Below, piece by piece: positions 45,764 through 54,928 of a stretch of DNA of 64,000 nucleotides (positions are counted from its first letter, which is position 1; every line of letters starts with the position of its first letter). Under the pieces are notes generated by a model, which made no database searches, was not told the origin of the DNA, and was given only the letters and a program-made list of their open reading frames with translations. The position numbers were made by a program, and so were the translations under genes. The stretch is from assembly GCF_041410465.1 (NCBI RefSeq), contig NZ_CP166961.1, positions 2,604,001 to 2,668,000 of the forward strand. Direction: 5' to 3'. Source of the DNA: Thalassotalea sp. 273M-4 (GTDB taxonomy: Bacteria; Pseudomonadota; Gammaproteobacteria; Enterobacterales; Alteromonadaceae).

Positions 45764-45793
45764 AAAAAAAAATGCCAGGGTAACCCTGGCATT
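45764..45793 (-). terminator. Intrinsic terminator of metK
   Basis: An 11-base-pair stem (AATGCCAGGGT / ACCCTGGCATT with a minimal loop) followed on the reverse strand by eight or more T's, 25 bases past the metK stop. Confidence 0.9.
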
Positions 45794-45817
45794 TCGTTAA
45801 CAGATATATGACTTGCC

Positions 45818-47005
45818 TTATAAACCAGCAGCCAAACGCAGCGCGTCTGCTTTGTCGGTTTTTTCCCAGCTAAAGGCGGTAAACGTATCATCACCAACGG
45901 TCATTTCATATGGCTCACGACCAAAGTGACCATAGGCAGCGGTTTGTTGATACATTGGATGCAATAAGTCTAGCATCTTAGTGATACCGTATGGACGTAA
46001 ATCAAAGTTATCACGAACGATATCAATTAATGCTTGCTCACTAATTTTACCGGTACCAAAGGTTTCAATTGAAATAGACGTTGGTTCGGCCACACCAATA
46101 GCGTAAGACACCTGAATTTCACAACGATCGGCTAAGCCTGCCGCAACAATATTTTTTGCCACATAACGACCCGCATAGGCAGCGCTTCGGTCAACTTTTG
46201 ATGGATCTTTACCTGAGAAAGCACCACCACCGTGACGAGCCATACCACCGTAGGTATCAACAATGATCTTACGACCGGTTAAACCACAATCGCCTACCGG
46301 ACCACCAATAACAAAACGACCTGTTGGGTTGATAAAGTATTTGGTATTTTCGTTCAGTAATTCCGCTGGTAACGTATGCTTAATGATGTTTTCCATCACC
46401 GCATCATGTAAGTCTTCTTGCGAAATTTCTGGGTTATGCTGCGTTGACAAAACAACAGCATCAATCGCCACAGGCTTATCGTTTTCGTAAATAAATGTTA
46501 CTTGCGATTTAGCATCTGGACGTAACCAAGGTAATACCCCAGATTTGCGCATTTCAGCTTGACGCTCAACCAAACGGTGTGAGTAGTACAATGGTGCCGG
46601 CATTAAGGTTGGGGTTTCATTGGTTGCATAACCAAACATTAAGCCCTGATCGCCCGCGCCTTGATCTTCAGGTTTGCTGCGATCGACACCTTGAGCAATT
46701 TCTGGTGATTGTTGACCAATTAAATTCATAATGCCACAAGTATCACCATCAAAACCGACTTCTGATGAGGTATAACCAATATCGGTAATGACCTTACGAG
46801 TAATGCTTTCTAGATCAACCCAGGCTTCGGTAGTAACTTCACCGGAAATAATAGCAACACCTGTTTTAACCATGGTTTCACATGCAACTCGGGCATGTTT
46901 GTCTTGCGTAATAATGGCATCTAAAACCGCATCAGAAATCTGATCTGCAATTTTATCTGGATGACCTTCAGATACGGATTCGGAAGTAAAATAATGTTTC
47001 GACAT
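45818..47005 (-). CDS. metK: S-adenosylmethionine synthetase
   Basis: A 395-residue enzyme making AdoMet from methionine and ATP. Seen are [18 protein letters not shown] at the N-terminus, [27 protein letters not shown] and the P-loop GHFGRE. AdoMet here feeds the AdoMet decarboxylase of the window, among others. A MetJ-type operator lies about 115 bases upstream, implying repression when AdoMet is plentiful. Confidence 0.97.
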   Translation of the reverse strand: MSKHYFTSESVSEGHPDKIADQISDAVLDAIITQDKHARVACETMVKTGVAIISGEVTTEAWVDLESITRKVITDIGYTSSEVGFDGDTCGIMNLIGQQSPEIAQGVDRSKPEDQGAGDQGLMFGYATNETPTLMPAPLYYSHRLVERQAEMRKSGVLPWLRPDAKSQVTFIYENDKPVAIDAVVLSTQHNPEISQEDLHDAVMENIIKHTLPAELLNENTKYFINPTGRFVIGGPVGDCGLTGRKIIVDTYGGMARHGGGAFSGKDPSKVDRSAAYAGRYVAKNIVAAGLADRCEIQVSYAIGVAEPTSISIETFGTGKISEQALIDIVRDNFDLRPYGITKMLDLLHPMYQQTAAYGHFGREPYEMTVGDDTFTAFSWEKTDKADALRLAAGL

Positions 47006-47119
47006 GTTGCCTCTTCTCAGTTAAATAACGCGGCTAGGTGCCTCAAATAGCTGGGCATTACCGTCCGGATTCATAATTTTGATGGATTTTACCTTGCTTT
47101 ATTCTATAAATCTACCTTT

Positions 47120-47143
47120 TTACGTCTAGACGTCTAAATGTTT
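47120..47143 (-). promoter_or_regulatory. MetJ operator (met boxes) upstream of metK
   Basis: Three adjacent eight-base met boxes: TTACGTCT, AGACGTCT (perfect consensus) and AAATGTTT. Tandem met boxes bind the MetJ-AdoMet repressor. Position upstream of metK fits feedback by its own product. Confidence 0.8.
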
Positions 47144-47218
47144 ATTCAATTTATTTGCGGTGCGTCAAAAGTATAGTTTTAGCAATATATTTATACCAAT
47201 GCCATTAAGTTTTAGAAC

Positions 47219-47257
47219 AAAAAAGGCCTCGCTAGAGCAATCTCTAACAAGGCCTTT
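47219..47257 (-). terminator. Intrinsic terminator of the pilT-pilU operon
   Basis: On the reverse strand AAAGGCCTTGTTAGAG pairs with CTCTAgcgAGGCCTTT around ATTG, with a bulge, followed by T's; 24 bases past the pilU stop. Confidence 0.8.
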
Positions 47258-47280
47258 GGGGTATTTAGACGTGATCTAAC

Positions 47281-48408
47281 TTAGTCGGAATCTAGACTAT
47301 CAAGGGTCAGCCCTTTCATTCCTGTTACGGTGCTACCGCCTTCTTTGTTACCTTTTAACTTAATCATTAAGCGCAAATCGTTTGGTGAGTCGGCATGATG
47401 TAGCGCATCGGTATAACTGATATGCCCGCTTTGGTATAAATCAAATAGAGCCTGATCGAATGTCTGCATTCCAAGCTCTCGAGATTTACTCATGACTTCT
47501 TTAATTTCACTGATTTTGCCTTTTTTGATCAGCTCGGCAATATAAGGTGAGTTAATTAAAATCTCAATAGCGGCTTTTCGCCCGCGTCCATCCCTTGTCG
47601 GTACCAATTGCTGAGCAATAACGCCTCGTAAATTTAATGCCAAGTCAAACAACAACTTACCATGTTGCTCTGCGGGAACTAAATGCATAATTCGGTCAAT
47701 GGCTTGGTTGGCATTATTAGCATGCAAAGTCGCAATACATAAATGACCGGTTTCAGCAAAACTTAAAGCGTGCTCCATGATTTCTCTTGAGCGGATTTCA
47801 CCAATAAGAATGACATCAGGCGCTTGTCTTAATGAACTCTTTAGGGCGGCGTCAAAAGATTCCGTATCGAGACCGACTTCTCGCTGGGTGATCATAGAAC
47901 GATCATGTTCATGCACAAACTCAACCGGATCTTCAATGGTTAAAATATGTCCACGAGCATTATGGTTTCGATAACCGATTAACGACGCCATCGATGTTGA
48001 TTTACCAGTACCGGTACCACCAACAAACAGCAGTAGGCCACGTTTACTCATCACCAAATCTTTTAAGATGGAAGGCAACCCCATTCTGTCAACATCCGGT
48101 ATTTCGGTAACGATTCGACGAACAACCATGCCCGGCATTTCGCGTTGCCAAAAAGCCGAAATACGAAAGCGCCCAACATCTTCAAGCGATAGCGCAAAGT
48201 TACACTCTTTGTCTTGATGAAATTCTTTCTTTTGGCGCTCAGTCATCGCACTCTCAACCAGCTCAAGCGTGGTTTCTGGAGTCAAAACTTGCGTATCTAT
48301 TGGGGTTAATTCACCGTTGATTTTCGCACTTGGCTGTAATTTAACCGTGATGAATAAATCGGATGCGCTTCGCTCGACCATGGTCTTGAGCAACTGATGC
48401 AAATACAT
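47281..48408 (-). CDS. pilU: Type IV pilus retraction ATPase, PilU
   Basis: A 375-residue PilT/PilU-family secretion ATPase with Walker A FVGGTGTGKSTS, Asp box LTIEDPVEFVHEHDRSM and Walker B DVILIGEIR, followed by TGHLCIATLHANN. The C-terminal tail is longer than PilT's, and position 14 bases after pilT marks it as PilU. In Pseudomonas and Vibrio PilU needs PilT to drive retraction. Confidence 0.93.
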   Translation of the reverse strand: MYLHQLLKTMVERSASDLFITVKLQPSAKINGELTPIDTQVLTPETTLELVESAMTERQKKEFHQDKECNFALSLEDVGRFRISAFWQREMPGMVVRRIVTEIPDVDRMGLPSILKDLVMSKRGLLLFVGGTGTGKSTSMASLIGYRNHNARGHILTIEDPVEFVHEHDRSMITQREVGLDTESFDAALKSSLRQAPDVILIGEIRSREIMEHALSFAETGHLCIATLHANNANQAIDRIMHLVPAEQHGKLLFDLALNLRGVIAQQLVPTRDGRGRKAAIEILINSPYIAELIKKGKISEIKEVMSKSRELGMQTFDQALFDLYQSGHISYTDALHHADSPNDLRLMIKLKGNKEGGSTVTGMKGLTLDSLDSD

Positions 48409-48422
48409 TGTAGGCGCTCCTA

Positions 48423-49466
48423 TTAGTACGACGAGAACTGATTCTTATCTTGCGCTTTGCTCATCGCATCTTCACGGGTGATAAGCCCTCGGCTAAGCAA
48501 GTTTTGTAAGCATTGATCCATCGTTTGCATCCCATGCGACATACCGGTTTGAATGGCTGAATACATTTGTGCCACTTTATCTTCACGAATAAGGTTACGA
48601 ATCGCTGGAACCCCGATCATAATTTCATGCGATGCAACACGGCCACCACCCACTTTTTTGATCAAGGCTTGCGATATTACCGCACGCAAAGATTCAGATA
48701 ACATGGAACGCACCATCGATTTTTCTTCTGCTGGGAATACATCCACAATACGGTCTATGGTTTTTGGCGCCGAGGTTGTATGCAAAGTACCAAATACCAA
48801 GTGACCCGTTTCGGCGGCGGTCATCGCTAAGCGAATGGTTTCCAAGTCACGCATCTCACCAACAAGGATAACATCGGGATCTTCACGTAAGGCCGAACGC
48901 AAGGCGTTGTTAAAACTTAAGGTATCACGATGCACTTCACGTTGGTTAACCAGTGATTGTTTGTTTTCGTGAACAAATTCAATAGGATCTTCAATGGTTA
49001 AAATATGGTGGCGTTTATTTTCATTGATGTAATCCACCATCGCCGCGAGGGTCGTTGATTTACCAGAACCCGTTGGCCCGGTAACTAACACAAGTCCACG
49101 CGGGTTATCGGAAATATCACGAAATATATCGGGACAGCCTAAATCATCTAATGATAAGATCTTACTTGGAATGGTACGAAATACAGCGGCCGGACCACGG
49201 TTTTGGTTAAACGCATTGACCCTGAAACGAGCAAGATTCGGTACTTCGAAAGAGAAATCCACTTCCATGTTTTCTTCGTATTCTTTTCGTTGTCGATCGG
49301 TCATAATGTCATACACTAAGGCATTGACTTCTTTGTCTTCTAATGCCGGTACATTGACTTTGCGTACATCACCATCAACCCGAATGGCCGGTGGCATACC
49401 CGTCGATAAATGTAGGTCGGATGCATTGTGCTCAACACTGAATGCTAGTAACTCGGTAATGTCCAT
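48423..49466 (-). CDS. pilT: Type IV pilus retraction ATPase, PilT
   Basis: A 347-residue hexameric ATPase that depolymerises the pilus for twitching and DNA uptake. N-terminal PAS-like part (SDLHLSTGMPPAIRVDGDVR), Walker A VTGPTGSGKST, LTIEDPIEFVHENKQS, Walker B DVILVGEMRD, then TGHLVFGTLHTTSA. The AIRNLIREDK motif used by PilT is present. Divergent from yggS, a layout common in gammaproteobacteria. Confidence 0.96.
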   Translation of the reverse strand: MDITELLAFSVEHNASDLHLSTGMPPAIRVDGDVRKVNVPALEDKEVNALVYDIMTDRQRKEYEENMEVDFSFEVPNLARFRVNAFNQNRGPAAVFRTIPSKILSLDDLGCPDIFRDISDNPRGLVLVTGPTGSGKSTTLAAMVDYINENKRHHILTIEDPIEFVHENKQSLVNQREVHRDTLSFNNALRSALREDPDVILVGEMRDLETIRLAMTAAETGHLVFGTLHTTSAPKTIDRIVDVFPAEEKSMVRSMLSESLRAVISQALIKKVGGGRVASHEIMIGVPAIRNLIREDKVAQMYSAIQTGMSHGMQTMDQCLQNLLSRGLITREDAMSKAQDKNQFSSY

Positions 49467-49501
49467 AATGTCCCTAAATTATTTTTGTTAGATTTAATAT
49501 A

Positions 49502-50185
49502 ATGATGAATATTGCTCAAAACCTTTCACGCATTCATGCGCAAATAGAATCCGCATGCAATATTGCTAATCGCCCACTGGGTTCTGTTAATTTGTTAGCA
49601 GTCAGTAAGACGAAACCAATAGAGTTAATCACTCAGGCGTATGCCGCAGGCCAACGTCACTTTGGCGAAAATTATATTCAAGAAGCGGTTGAAAAAGCCC
49701 AACAGCTCGCCCATTTAAATGACATCTGCTGGCACTTTATTGGCCCAATTCAATCGAATAAAACCAAGCTCATTGCCGAGCATATGGACTGGGTTCACAG
49801 CATCGACCGTGAAAAAATTGCCAAACGTTTAAATGATCAACGTAATCATAACATTACCCCTCTAAACGTTTGTTTACAAGTCAATATTAGTGGGGAAGAG
49901 AGCAAATCTGGGGTAGATATTGACCAACTGGATGAGTTAGCGGAATTTGTCGCCACTTGTCCACACTTGGTTTTGCGCGGATTAATGGCCATACCCGCCA
50001 AAGGCTGCGATCAAACGACCCGAGATAACTTTAACCAAATGGCGACTTTGTTTCAGCGCTTAAAGCGCGTTTATCCTAGTATGGACACGCTTTCTATGGG
50101 AATGAGCAACGATTTAGACTTGGCCATTGAATGCGGTTCGACCATGATTCGAGTAGGTACCGCAATTTTTGGTACCCGAGATTGA
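49502..50185 (+). CDS. yggS: YggS/PROSC pyridoxal-phosphate homeostasis protein
   Basis: A 227-residue PLP-binding barrel protein of the PLPBP family. The cofactor lysine is in LLAVSKTKP; FGENYIQEA, HFIGPIQSNK and LSMGMSNDLDLAIECGSTMIRVG are conserved. It buffers PLP and has no known reaction. First of the yggS-proC-yggT series. Confidence 0.96.
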   Translation: MMNIAQNLSRIHAQIESACNIANRPLGSVNLLAVSKTKPIELITQAYAAGQRHFGENYIQEAVEKAQQLAHLNDICWHFIGPIQSNKTKLIAEHMDWVHSIDREKIAKRLNDQRNHNITPLNVCLQVNISGEESKSGVDIDQLDELAEFVATCPHLVLRGLMAIPAKGCDQTTRDNFNQMATLFQRLKRVYPSMDTLSMGMSNDLDLAIECGSTMIRVGTAIFGTRD

Positions 50186-50246
50186 CGCGTAATTTTTAAG
50201 CGTCAATGATGAAACAAAACAACAACAAATTTGAAAGAGTAAACGA

Positions 50247-51065
50247 ATGAAAAGAGTAGCATTTATTGGCGCTGGTAATATGAGTCGCTGTATTTTAGTG
50301 GGCATGGTCAACAATGGCTTTGATCCTAATAGCATTATTGTCAGTAACCCAAGTGCACCAAAACGTTTGGCCTTGCAACAACAATACGGCGTGTTGCAAA
50401 CGGACGATAATATCGAAGCAGCAACCTTTGCTGACGTTATTTTTTTGTCGGTAAAGCCGCATTTAATCAAACAGGTTTGTGCACAAATAAAGTCCGCCAT
50501 GGACATTCGCCATAAATGCTTTATTTCGGTTGCCGCTGGGGTGTCATTAGAACAGATGCATTCGGTCCTAGGCCAAGAGGCACACATTATTCGTTGTATG
50601 CCAAATACACCATCACAATTAGGATTTGGGATGAGTGGAATGTATGCCCCGTCACATATTGATGCCGACTATAAGGCCTTTGCAGACCAAGCGCTAAGCA
50701 GTGTTGGCAAGGTGCTATGGCTGGAAACAGAAGACAAAATTGACGACTTAATTACCGTTTCAGGCTCTGGCCCAGCGTATTTCTTTGCGTTTATGGAAGC
50801 GATGCAGCAACAAGCCATCCGCTTTGGTTTTGACCCTAAAACCGCTCGCACCTTAGTCGAGCAAACAGCCTTAGGCGCAGCTCAAATGGTGGTCCAAAAT
50901 AGCGATGAAATCGCAACCTTAAGAGAAAACGTTACCTCTAAAGGCGGTACAACCCAAGCCGCACTGAATCAATTTGAGCAAGGTGGCTTAGCCGAATTAG
51001 TGACTCAGGCGATGGAAAAATGCAAAGCCCGAGCCAAAGAAATGACACAAAGTAACAATTCTTAA
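50247..51065 (+). CDS. proC: Pyrroline-5-carboxylate reductase
   Basis: A 272-residue NAD(P)H enzyme for the last step of proline synthesis. Rossmann motif FIGAGNMSRCIL, VKPHLIKQV, RCMPNTPSQLGFGMSGM, and TVSGSGPAYFFAFMEAM with VTSKGGTTQAAL near the C-terminus. It opposes PutA, whose catabolic gene is elsewhere in the window. GAAAGAG precedes the ATG. Confidence 0.96.
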   Translation: MKRVAFIGAGNMSRCILVGMVNNGFDPNSIIVSNPSAPKRLALQQQYGVLQTDDNIEAATFADVIFLSVKPHLIKQVCAQIKSAMDIRHKCFISVAAGVSLEQMHSVLGQEAHIIRCMPNTPSQLGFGMSGMYAPSHIDADYKAFADQALSSVGKVLWLETEDKIDDLITVSGSGPAYFFAFMEAMQQQAIRFGFDPKTARTLVEQTALGAAQMVVQNSDEIATLRENVTSKGGTTQAALNQFEQGGLAELVTQAMEKCKARAKEMTQSNNS

Positions 51066-51138
51066 AAAATAATGTGTATCATTAGTGATGTATTTCATTA
51101 ATAACAATATCTAAATAAACGCTTTTTACGGAGTATTC

Positions 51139-51687
51139 ATGGAAGCTGTGATTTACCTTTTAAATTTTGCCTTTGGTGCCTATGTGATGCTGTTGGTGCT
51201 TAGGGTGTGGCTACAAGCGGTTCGTGCTGACTTTTACAACCCTTTTAGTCAATTTGTGGTAAAAGCAACAAATCCTGTTGTGGTTCCATTTCGTCGCTTT
51301 ATTCCTGGTTTTGCAGGGCTTGATATCGCCACCCTTTTGGTCGCGTTTATCATCGCCTGTTCAAAGTATGCCGTCTTAACGGCGGTGCAAGGAGCGGGCA
51401 TCGATGTCGTTAGTATTTTGTTTATTGGTTTGCTTTTTTTAATTAAGCAAGCTGGTACCTTATTATTTATGATCATGCTGATCATGGCATTAATGAGCTG
51501 GGTGGTGCAATCACCATCTCCCGTGCAATATGTATTTCATCAATTAACCGAGCCTTTTTTACGCCCTATTCGCAAAATATTACCCGATTTAGGCGGCATT
51601 GATTTATCGGTACTGGTGGCATTTTTGATCCTTAACGTGATAAATATTTTGATCACCAGTGTCATTCCGGTCTGGGCATACATTTAA
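51139..51687 (+). CDS. yggT: YggT family membrane protein
   Basis: A 182-residue inner-membrane protein built of two YggT repeats, each a membrane helix pair with the motif NPFSQFVVKATNPVVVPFRRFIP or its second copy (LTEPFLRPIRKILPD). The family is linked to osmotic or ion homeostasis and to chloroplast homologues; the role here is not known. Located between proC and a DUF4426 gene. Confidence 0.93.
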   Translation: MEAVIYLLNFAFGAYVMLLVLRVWLQAVRADFYNPFSQFVVKATNPVVVPFRRFIPGFAGLDIATLLVAFIIACSKYAVLTAVQGAGIDVVSILFIGLLFLIKQAGTLLFMIMLIMALMSWVVQSPSPVQYVFHQLTEPFLRPIRKILPDLGGIDLSVLVAFLILNVINILITSVIPVWAYI

Positions 51688-51760
51688 TCGTCAACGATTG
51701 ACTATACTAATAACCATACCCACTCTGGCGGCCAGAGCGGGATATAAAAAGGAGGCAAAG

Positions 51761-52216
51761 ATGGTGTTTTCTTACTTTAACTCTGTTAAGGCACTGGTTT
51801 TATGTATCTGCGTATTTTTGGGTTTGCTCGCTAGCGCGCATGCAGAAAACATGAAAGAATTCGACGGTCTTGAAGTTCATTACATTGGTTTATCAACCTC
51901 TATATTGCAACCCAATATCGCCAAAAACTATGGCATTGAACGCAGTCGTTACACTGGCTTTGTCAATATATCGGTGCTTGATAGTACCAAACCTGACAAA
52001 CCAGCGAAAAAAGTCGCGTTAGCAGGTTACGCAACCAACTTAGTTGGCCAACGTATTCCTCTAGAATTTGACCAAATAATTGAAGGCAAAGCGATTTACT
52101 ATATCGCCCTTGTCGACTACCCAAATGACGAAACATACAACTTTAACATTCGTATTTTTGATCAGGGTAAAGAGCATTTGTTAAAATTTAGCCAGAAGTT
52201 TTACGTGAATCCATAG
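51761..52216 (+). CDS. DUF4426 periplasmic protein
   Basis: A 151-residue exported protein with signal peptide (to about ASAHA, residue 27) and a beta-rich body: EFDGLEVHYIGLSTSIL, RYTGFVNISVLD and FNIRIFDQGKEHLLKFSQKF. This is the DUF4426 pattern found between yggT and rdgB in Alteromonadales. ATG 51761 follows AAGGAGGC, one of the best ribosome-binding sites in the window; an upstream frame from 51659 would bury the signal peptide. Confidence 0.85.
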   Translation: MVFSYFNSVKALVLCICVFLGLLASAHAENMKEFDGLEVHYIGLSTSILQPNIAKNYGIERSRYTGFVNISVLDSTKPDKPAKKVALAGYATNLVGQRIPLEFDQIIEGKAIYYIALVDYPNDETYNFNIRIFDQGKEHLLKFSQKFYVNP

Positions 52217-52295
52217 TCCCTTAATTCACTCACTTATATGGTGCATTGTAAAATGTGCGATATAAGTGAGCCTCTATCTACATTAAGATCACCAA

Positions 52296-52889
52296 ATGAA
52301 AAAAATAGTATTAGCGACCTCCAATCAAGGTAAGGTTAAAGAGCTGAGTCAGTTGCTCGCTCACCACAACATCGAAATATTGCCACAAAGCGAGTTTAAT
52401 GTGCCGGATGTTGCCGAAACAGGCACGACTTTTGTTGAAAACGCCATTATTAAAGCGCGTCACGCTGCTAAAATCACGGGCTTAGCGGCAATCGCAGATG
52501 ACTCTGGTTTAGAAGTTGATTACCTTAACGGAGCGCCAGGTATTTATTCTGCTCGCTATGCAGGAGCTGGCTGCAACGACAGCGACAACAATGAGAAATT
52601 GTTAAAAGCGCTTAACGGCGTTGCAAAAGAAAAGCGCACGGCACGATTTCAGTGTGTATTAGTGTATATGCGACATGCTGAGGACCCAACACCGATTATT
52701 TGTCAGGGCACTTGGGAAGGCGAGATTGCCGAGTCGCTACATGGTGAGCAAGGCTTTGGTTATGACCCGTTATTTTGGCTTGAATCAGAGCAAATGACCT
52801 CAGCCCAATTACCAAGAGAGCTGAAAAACGCCTTAAGCCATCGTGGCAAAGCTTTGGCAAAGTTAGTCTCTGCCTTTAGTTCTAAGTAA
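52296..52889 (+). CDS. rdgB: XTP/dITP diphosphatase
   Basis: A 197-residue Ham1-family house-cleaning nucleotide pyrophosphatase that removes ITP and XTP. ATSNQGKVKEL, ADDSGLEVDYLNGAPGIYSARYAG and GFGYDPLFW are the family motifs, with the final SHRGKAL. It precedes hemW by 13 bases as in E. coli. Confidence 0.97.
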   Translation: MKKIVLATSNQGKVKELSQLLAHHNIEILPQSEFNVPDVAETGTTFVENAIIKARHAAKITGLAAIADDSGLEVDYLNGAPGIYSARYAGAGCNDSDNNEKLLKALNGVAKEKRTARFQCVLVYMRHAEDPTPIICQGTWEGEIAESLHGEQGFGYDPLFWLESEQMTSAQLPRELKNALSHRGKALAKLVSAFSSK

Positions 52890-52902
52890 GCGAGCGTATA
52901 TC

Positions 52903-54048
52903 TTGTTATCACTGCCCCCATTGTCTTTATATATTCACATTCCTTGGTGCGTACAAAAATGCCCATATTGTGACTTTAACTCCCATGCATTAAAAAATGA
53001 CATTGACGAAATGGCCTATGTGTCTCATCTATTGGCGGATTTAGACAAAGACATTGAGACGTTTGCCATAGACCGCCCTTTGCACTCGATTTTTATTGGT
53101 GGCGGTACCCCAAGTTTGTTTTCGGCCAAGGCGATTGAGCATTTACTTACCCAAGTTAAACAAAGGTTTAGAGAAAATCCTGACCTTGAAGTCACTCTAG
53201 AAGCCAACCCAGGCACTGTTGAAGCAGACAAGTTTATGGGCTTTGCTAAGGCCGGGGTTAATCGATTATCGATTGGGGTTCAAAGTTTTGAATCGGATAA
53301 ATTGATTAAATTGGGGCGCATTCATGATAGTGAACAAGCGATAAGAGCGGCCGAAATTGCCAAGCAATGTGGGGTCAAAAGCTTTAACCTTGACCTTATG
53401 CACGGGCTTGAAAGTCAGTCGGTTGACAATGCTTTAGACGATTTACAACAAGCGATAGCATTAAACCCACAACACATTTCTTGGTATCAACTGACCATTG
53501 AACCCAATACCGCTTTTTATTCAAAACCTCCTACATTACCTGAAGACGACGTTCTTTGGGATATTCAACAACGTGGTTTTGCATTGTTAACATCGGCAGG
53601 CTATCAGCAATACGAAGTATCGGCTTTTAGTAAAGGCGCAGAATATCAAGCCAAACATAATTTAAATTATTGGCAGCACGGCGACTATTTGGGTATTGGT
53701 TGTGGTTCGCATGGAAAAATAACCAACCCAGTAGATAACAGCATTACCCGAACGGTAAAAGTAAAACACCCAAAAGGCTATATGGACGCGGATCGTGATT
53801 ACCTAGACCAAACGCTTTTGGTGGCCGAGTCAGATCGAGCATTTGAATATATGATGAATCGTTTGCGTTTATTTAAACCGTTTAAAGAGCAAGACTTTGA
53901 ACAAGCCACAGGGTTGCCAATTAGCACAATCAGCCAAGCACTGACTCAGGCTAAAGATAAAAAGCTATTAGAAAAAGTCGACACGAGTTGGCAAATCACC
54001 CCATTTGGTCATAGATACTTAAACGACTTATTGGCGCTGTTTTTATAA
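52903..54048 (+). CDS. hemW: HemW, radical-SAM heme chaperone
   Basis: A 381-residue radical SAM protein related to HemN. The cluster motif is in IPWCVQKCPYCDFNSH (CxxxCxxC). The N-terminus PPLSLYIHIPWCVQKC is nearly that of E. coli HemW. It binds heme and delivers it to respiratory enzymes and lacks coproporphyrinogen oxidase activity in E. coli. TTG start; no better ATG before the conserved N-terminus. Confidence 0.94.
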   Translation: MLSLPPLSLYIHIPWCVQKCPYCDFNSHALKNDIDEMAYVSHLLADLDKDIETFAIDRPLHSIFIGGGTPSLFSAKAIEHLLTQVKQRFRENPDLEVTLEANPGTVEADKFMGFAKAGVNRLSIGVQSFESDKLIKLGRIHDSEQAIRAAEIAKQCGVKSFNLDLMHGLESQSVDNALDDLQQAIALNPQHISWYQLTIEPNTAFYSKPPTLPEDDVLWDIQQRGFALLTSAGYQQYEVSAFSKGAEYQAKHNLNYWQHGDYLGIGCGSHGKITNPVDNSITRTVKVKHPKGYMDADRDYLDQTLLVAESDRAFEYMMNRLRLFKPFKEQDFEQATGLPISTISQALTQAKDKKLLEKVDTSWQITPFGHRYLNDLLALFL

Positions 54049-54190
54049 TAAACCTGGTCGTGGCGACAATATCGCCGGCCAACAGCAGCGAAAGTCTAGT
54101 GCAAGCTTAGGTAAATTAAGCATAGTAAGCGCTTAACGCAAACAAGAAATCGCTATGCAAACAGTATGGAGTTGGCATTTGCCCTAAAAA

Positions 54191-54703
54191 ATGAATCAAA
54201 ATTCAGATCAGTATTTTATGCAAAAAGCCATCGAACTGGCAAAAGTCGCCGAACAACAAGGTGAAATTCCAGTTGGGGCCGTCTTGGTATGCAATGATCA
54301 AATTATTGGTCAGGGTTGGAATCAGTCAATTCAACGTCATGACCCTTCTGCCCATGCCGAGATGGTCGCTATTCGCGATGCGGGGCCTAAGCTGGCCAAC
54401 TATAGAATGTTAGACTGTACCTTGTATGTCACTTTAGAACCTTGTCCTATGTGCTCTGGTTTGCTGGTTCATAGCCGCATTAAGCGTTTAGTCTTTGGTG
54501 CTAAAGATTTAAAAACAGGCTCTGCTGGTAGTGTCTTTAATTTGGTCGCTAATGATAAATTAAATCATCAAGTTGAGGTTGCTACCCAAGTCATGGAAGA
54601 GGCATGTAGCGAGATGTTGTCCGCTTTTTTTAAACGCCGCAGAGATGAAAAAAAAGCGTTAAAGCAAGCTAAAAAAGCGCAACAAAAAAACGAAAACGGT
54701 TAA
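54191..54703 (+). CDS. tadA: tRNA adenosine(34) deaminase
   Basis: A 170-residue zinc deaminase converting A34 to inosine in tRNA-Arg(ACG). Motifs: AHAEMVAI (ligand His and catalytic Glu) and LEPCPMCSG (ligand cysteines). The C-terminus carries an unusually Lys-rich tail after FFKRRRDEKKA, which may bind tRNA. Monocistronic. Confidence 0.95.
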   Translation: MNQNSDQYFMQKAIELAKVAEQQGEIPVGAVLVCNDQIIGQGWNQSIQRHDPSAHAEMVAIRDAGPKLANYRMLDCTLYVTLEPCPMCSGLLVHSRIKRLVFGAKDLKTGSAGSVFNLVANDKLNHQVEVATQVMEEACSEMLSAFFKRRRDEKKALKQAKKAQQKNENG

Positions 54704-54711
54704 GCCAAACA

Positions 54712-54852
54712 TTACCGAGCACTAAAACCAATGGCTCGCTCTTCAATGCTTTCACTTAACACCACTCGAAAGTAGACCCGATAACGGTTGTTGATTTTGC
54801 GTTGCGATGCCCGAAATAAGCGCCGACGCTGGTTAATATGTCGATTTCTCAT
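54712..54852 (-). CDS. Possible 46-residue basic small protein
   Basis: A short frame reading MRNRHINQRRRLFRASQRKI, then a hydrophobic strand YRVYFRVVLSES and ending GFSAR. Very Arg-rich, so it could bind nucleic acid. AGAGG lies seven bases upstream of the ATG, supporting translation. It fills most of the gap between tadA and mltF. No family recognised. Confidence 0.45.
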   Translation of the reverse strand: MRNRHINQRRRLFRASQRKINNRYRVYFRVVLSESIEERAIGFSAR

Positions 54853-54928
54853 AAGTACCTCTATTTTTATTAAATTTATTTATTGAGTATAGATGCTAGC
54901 ATGGCTCTATGACAGTTTAATGACAGCC

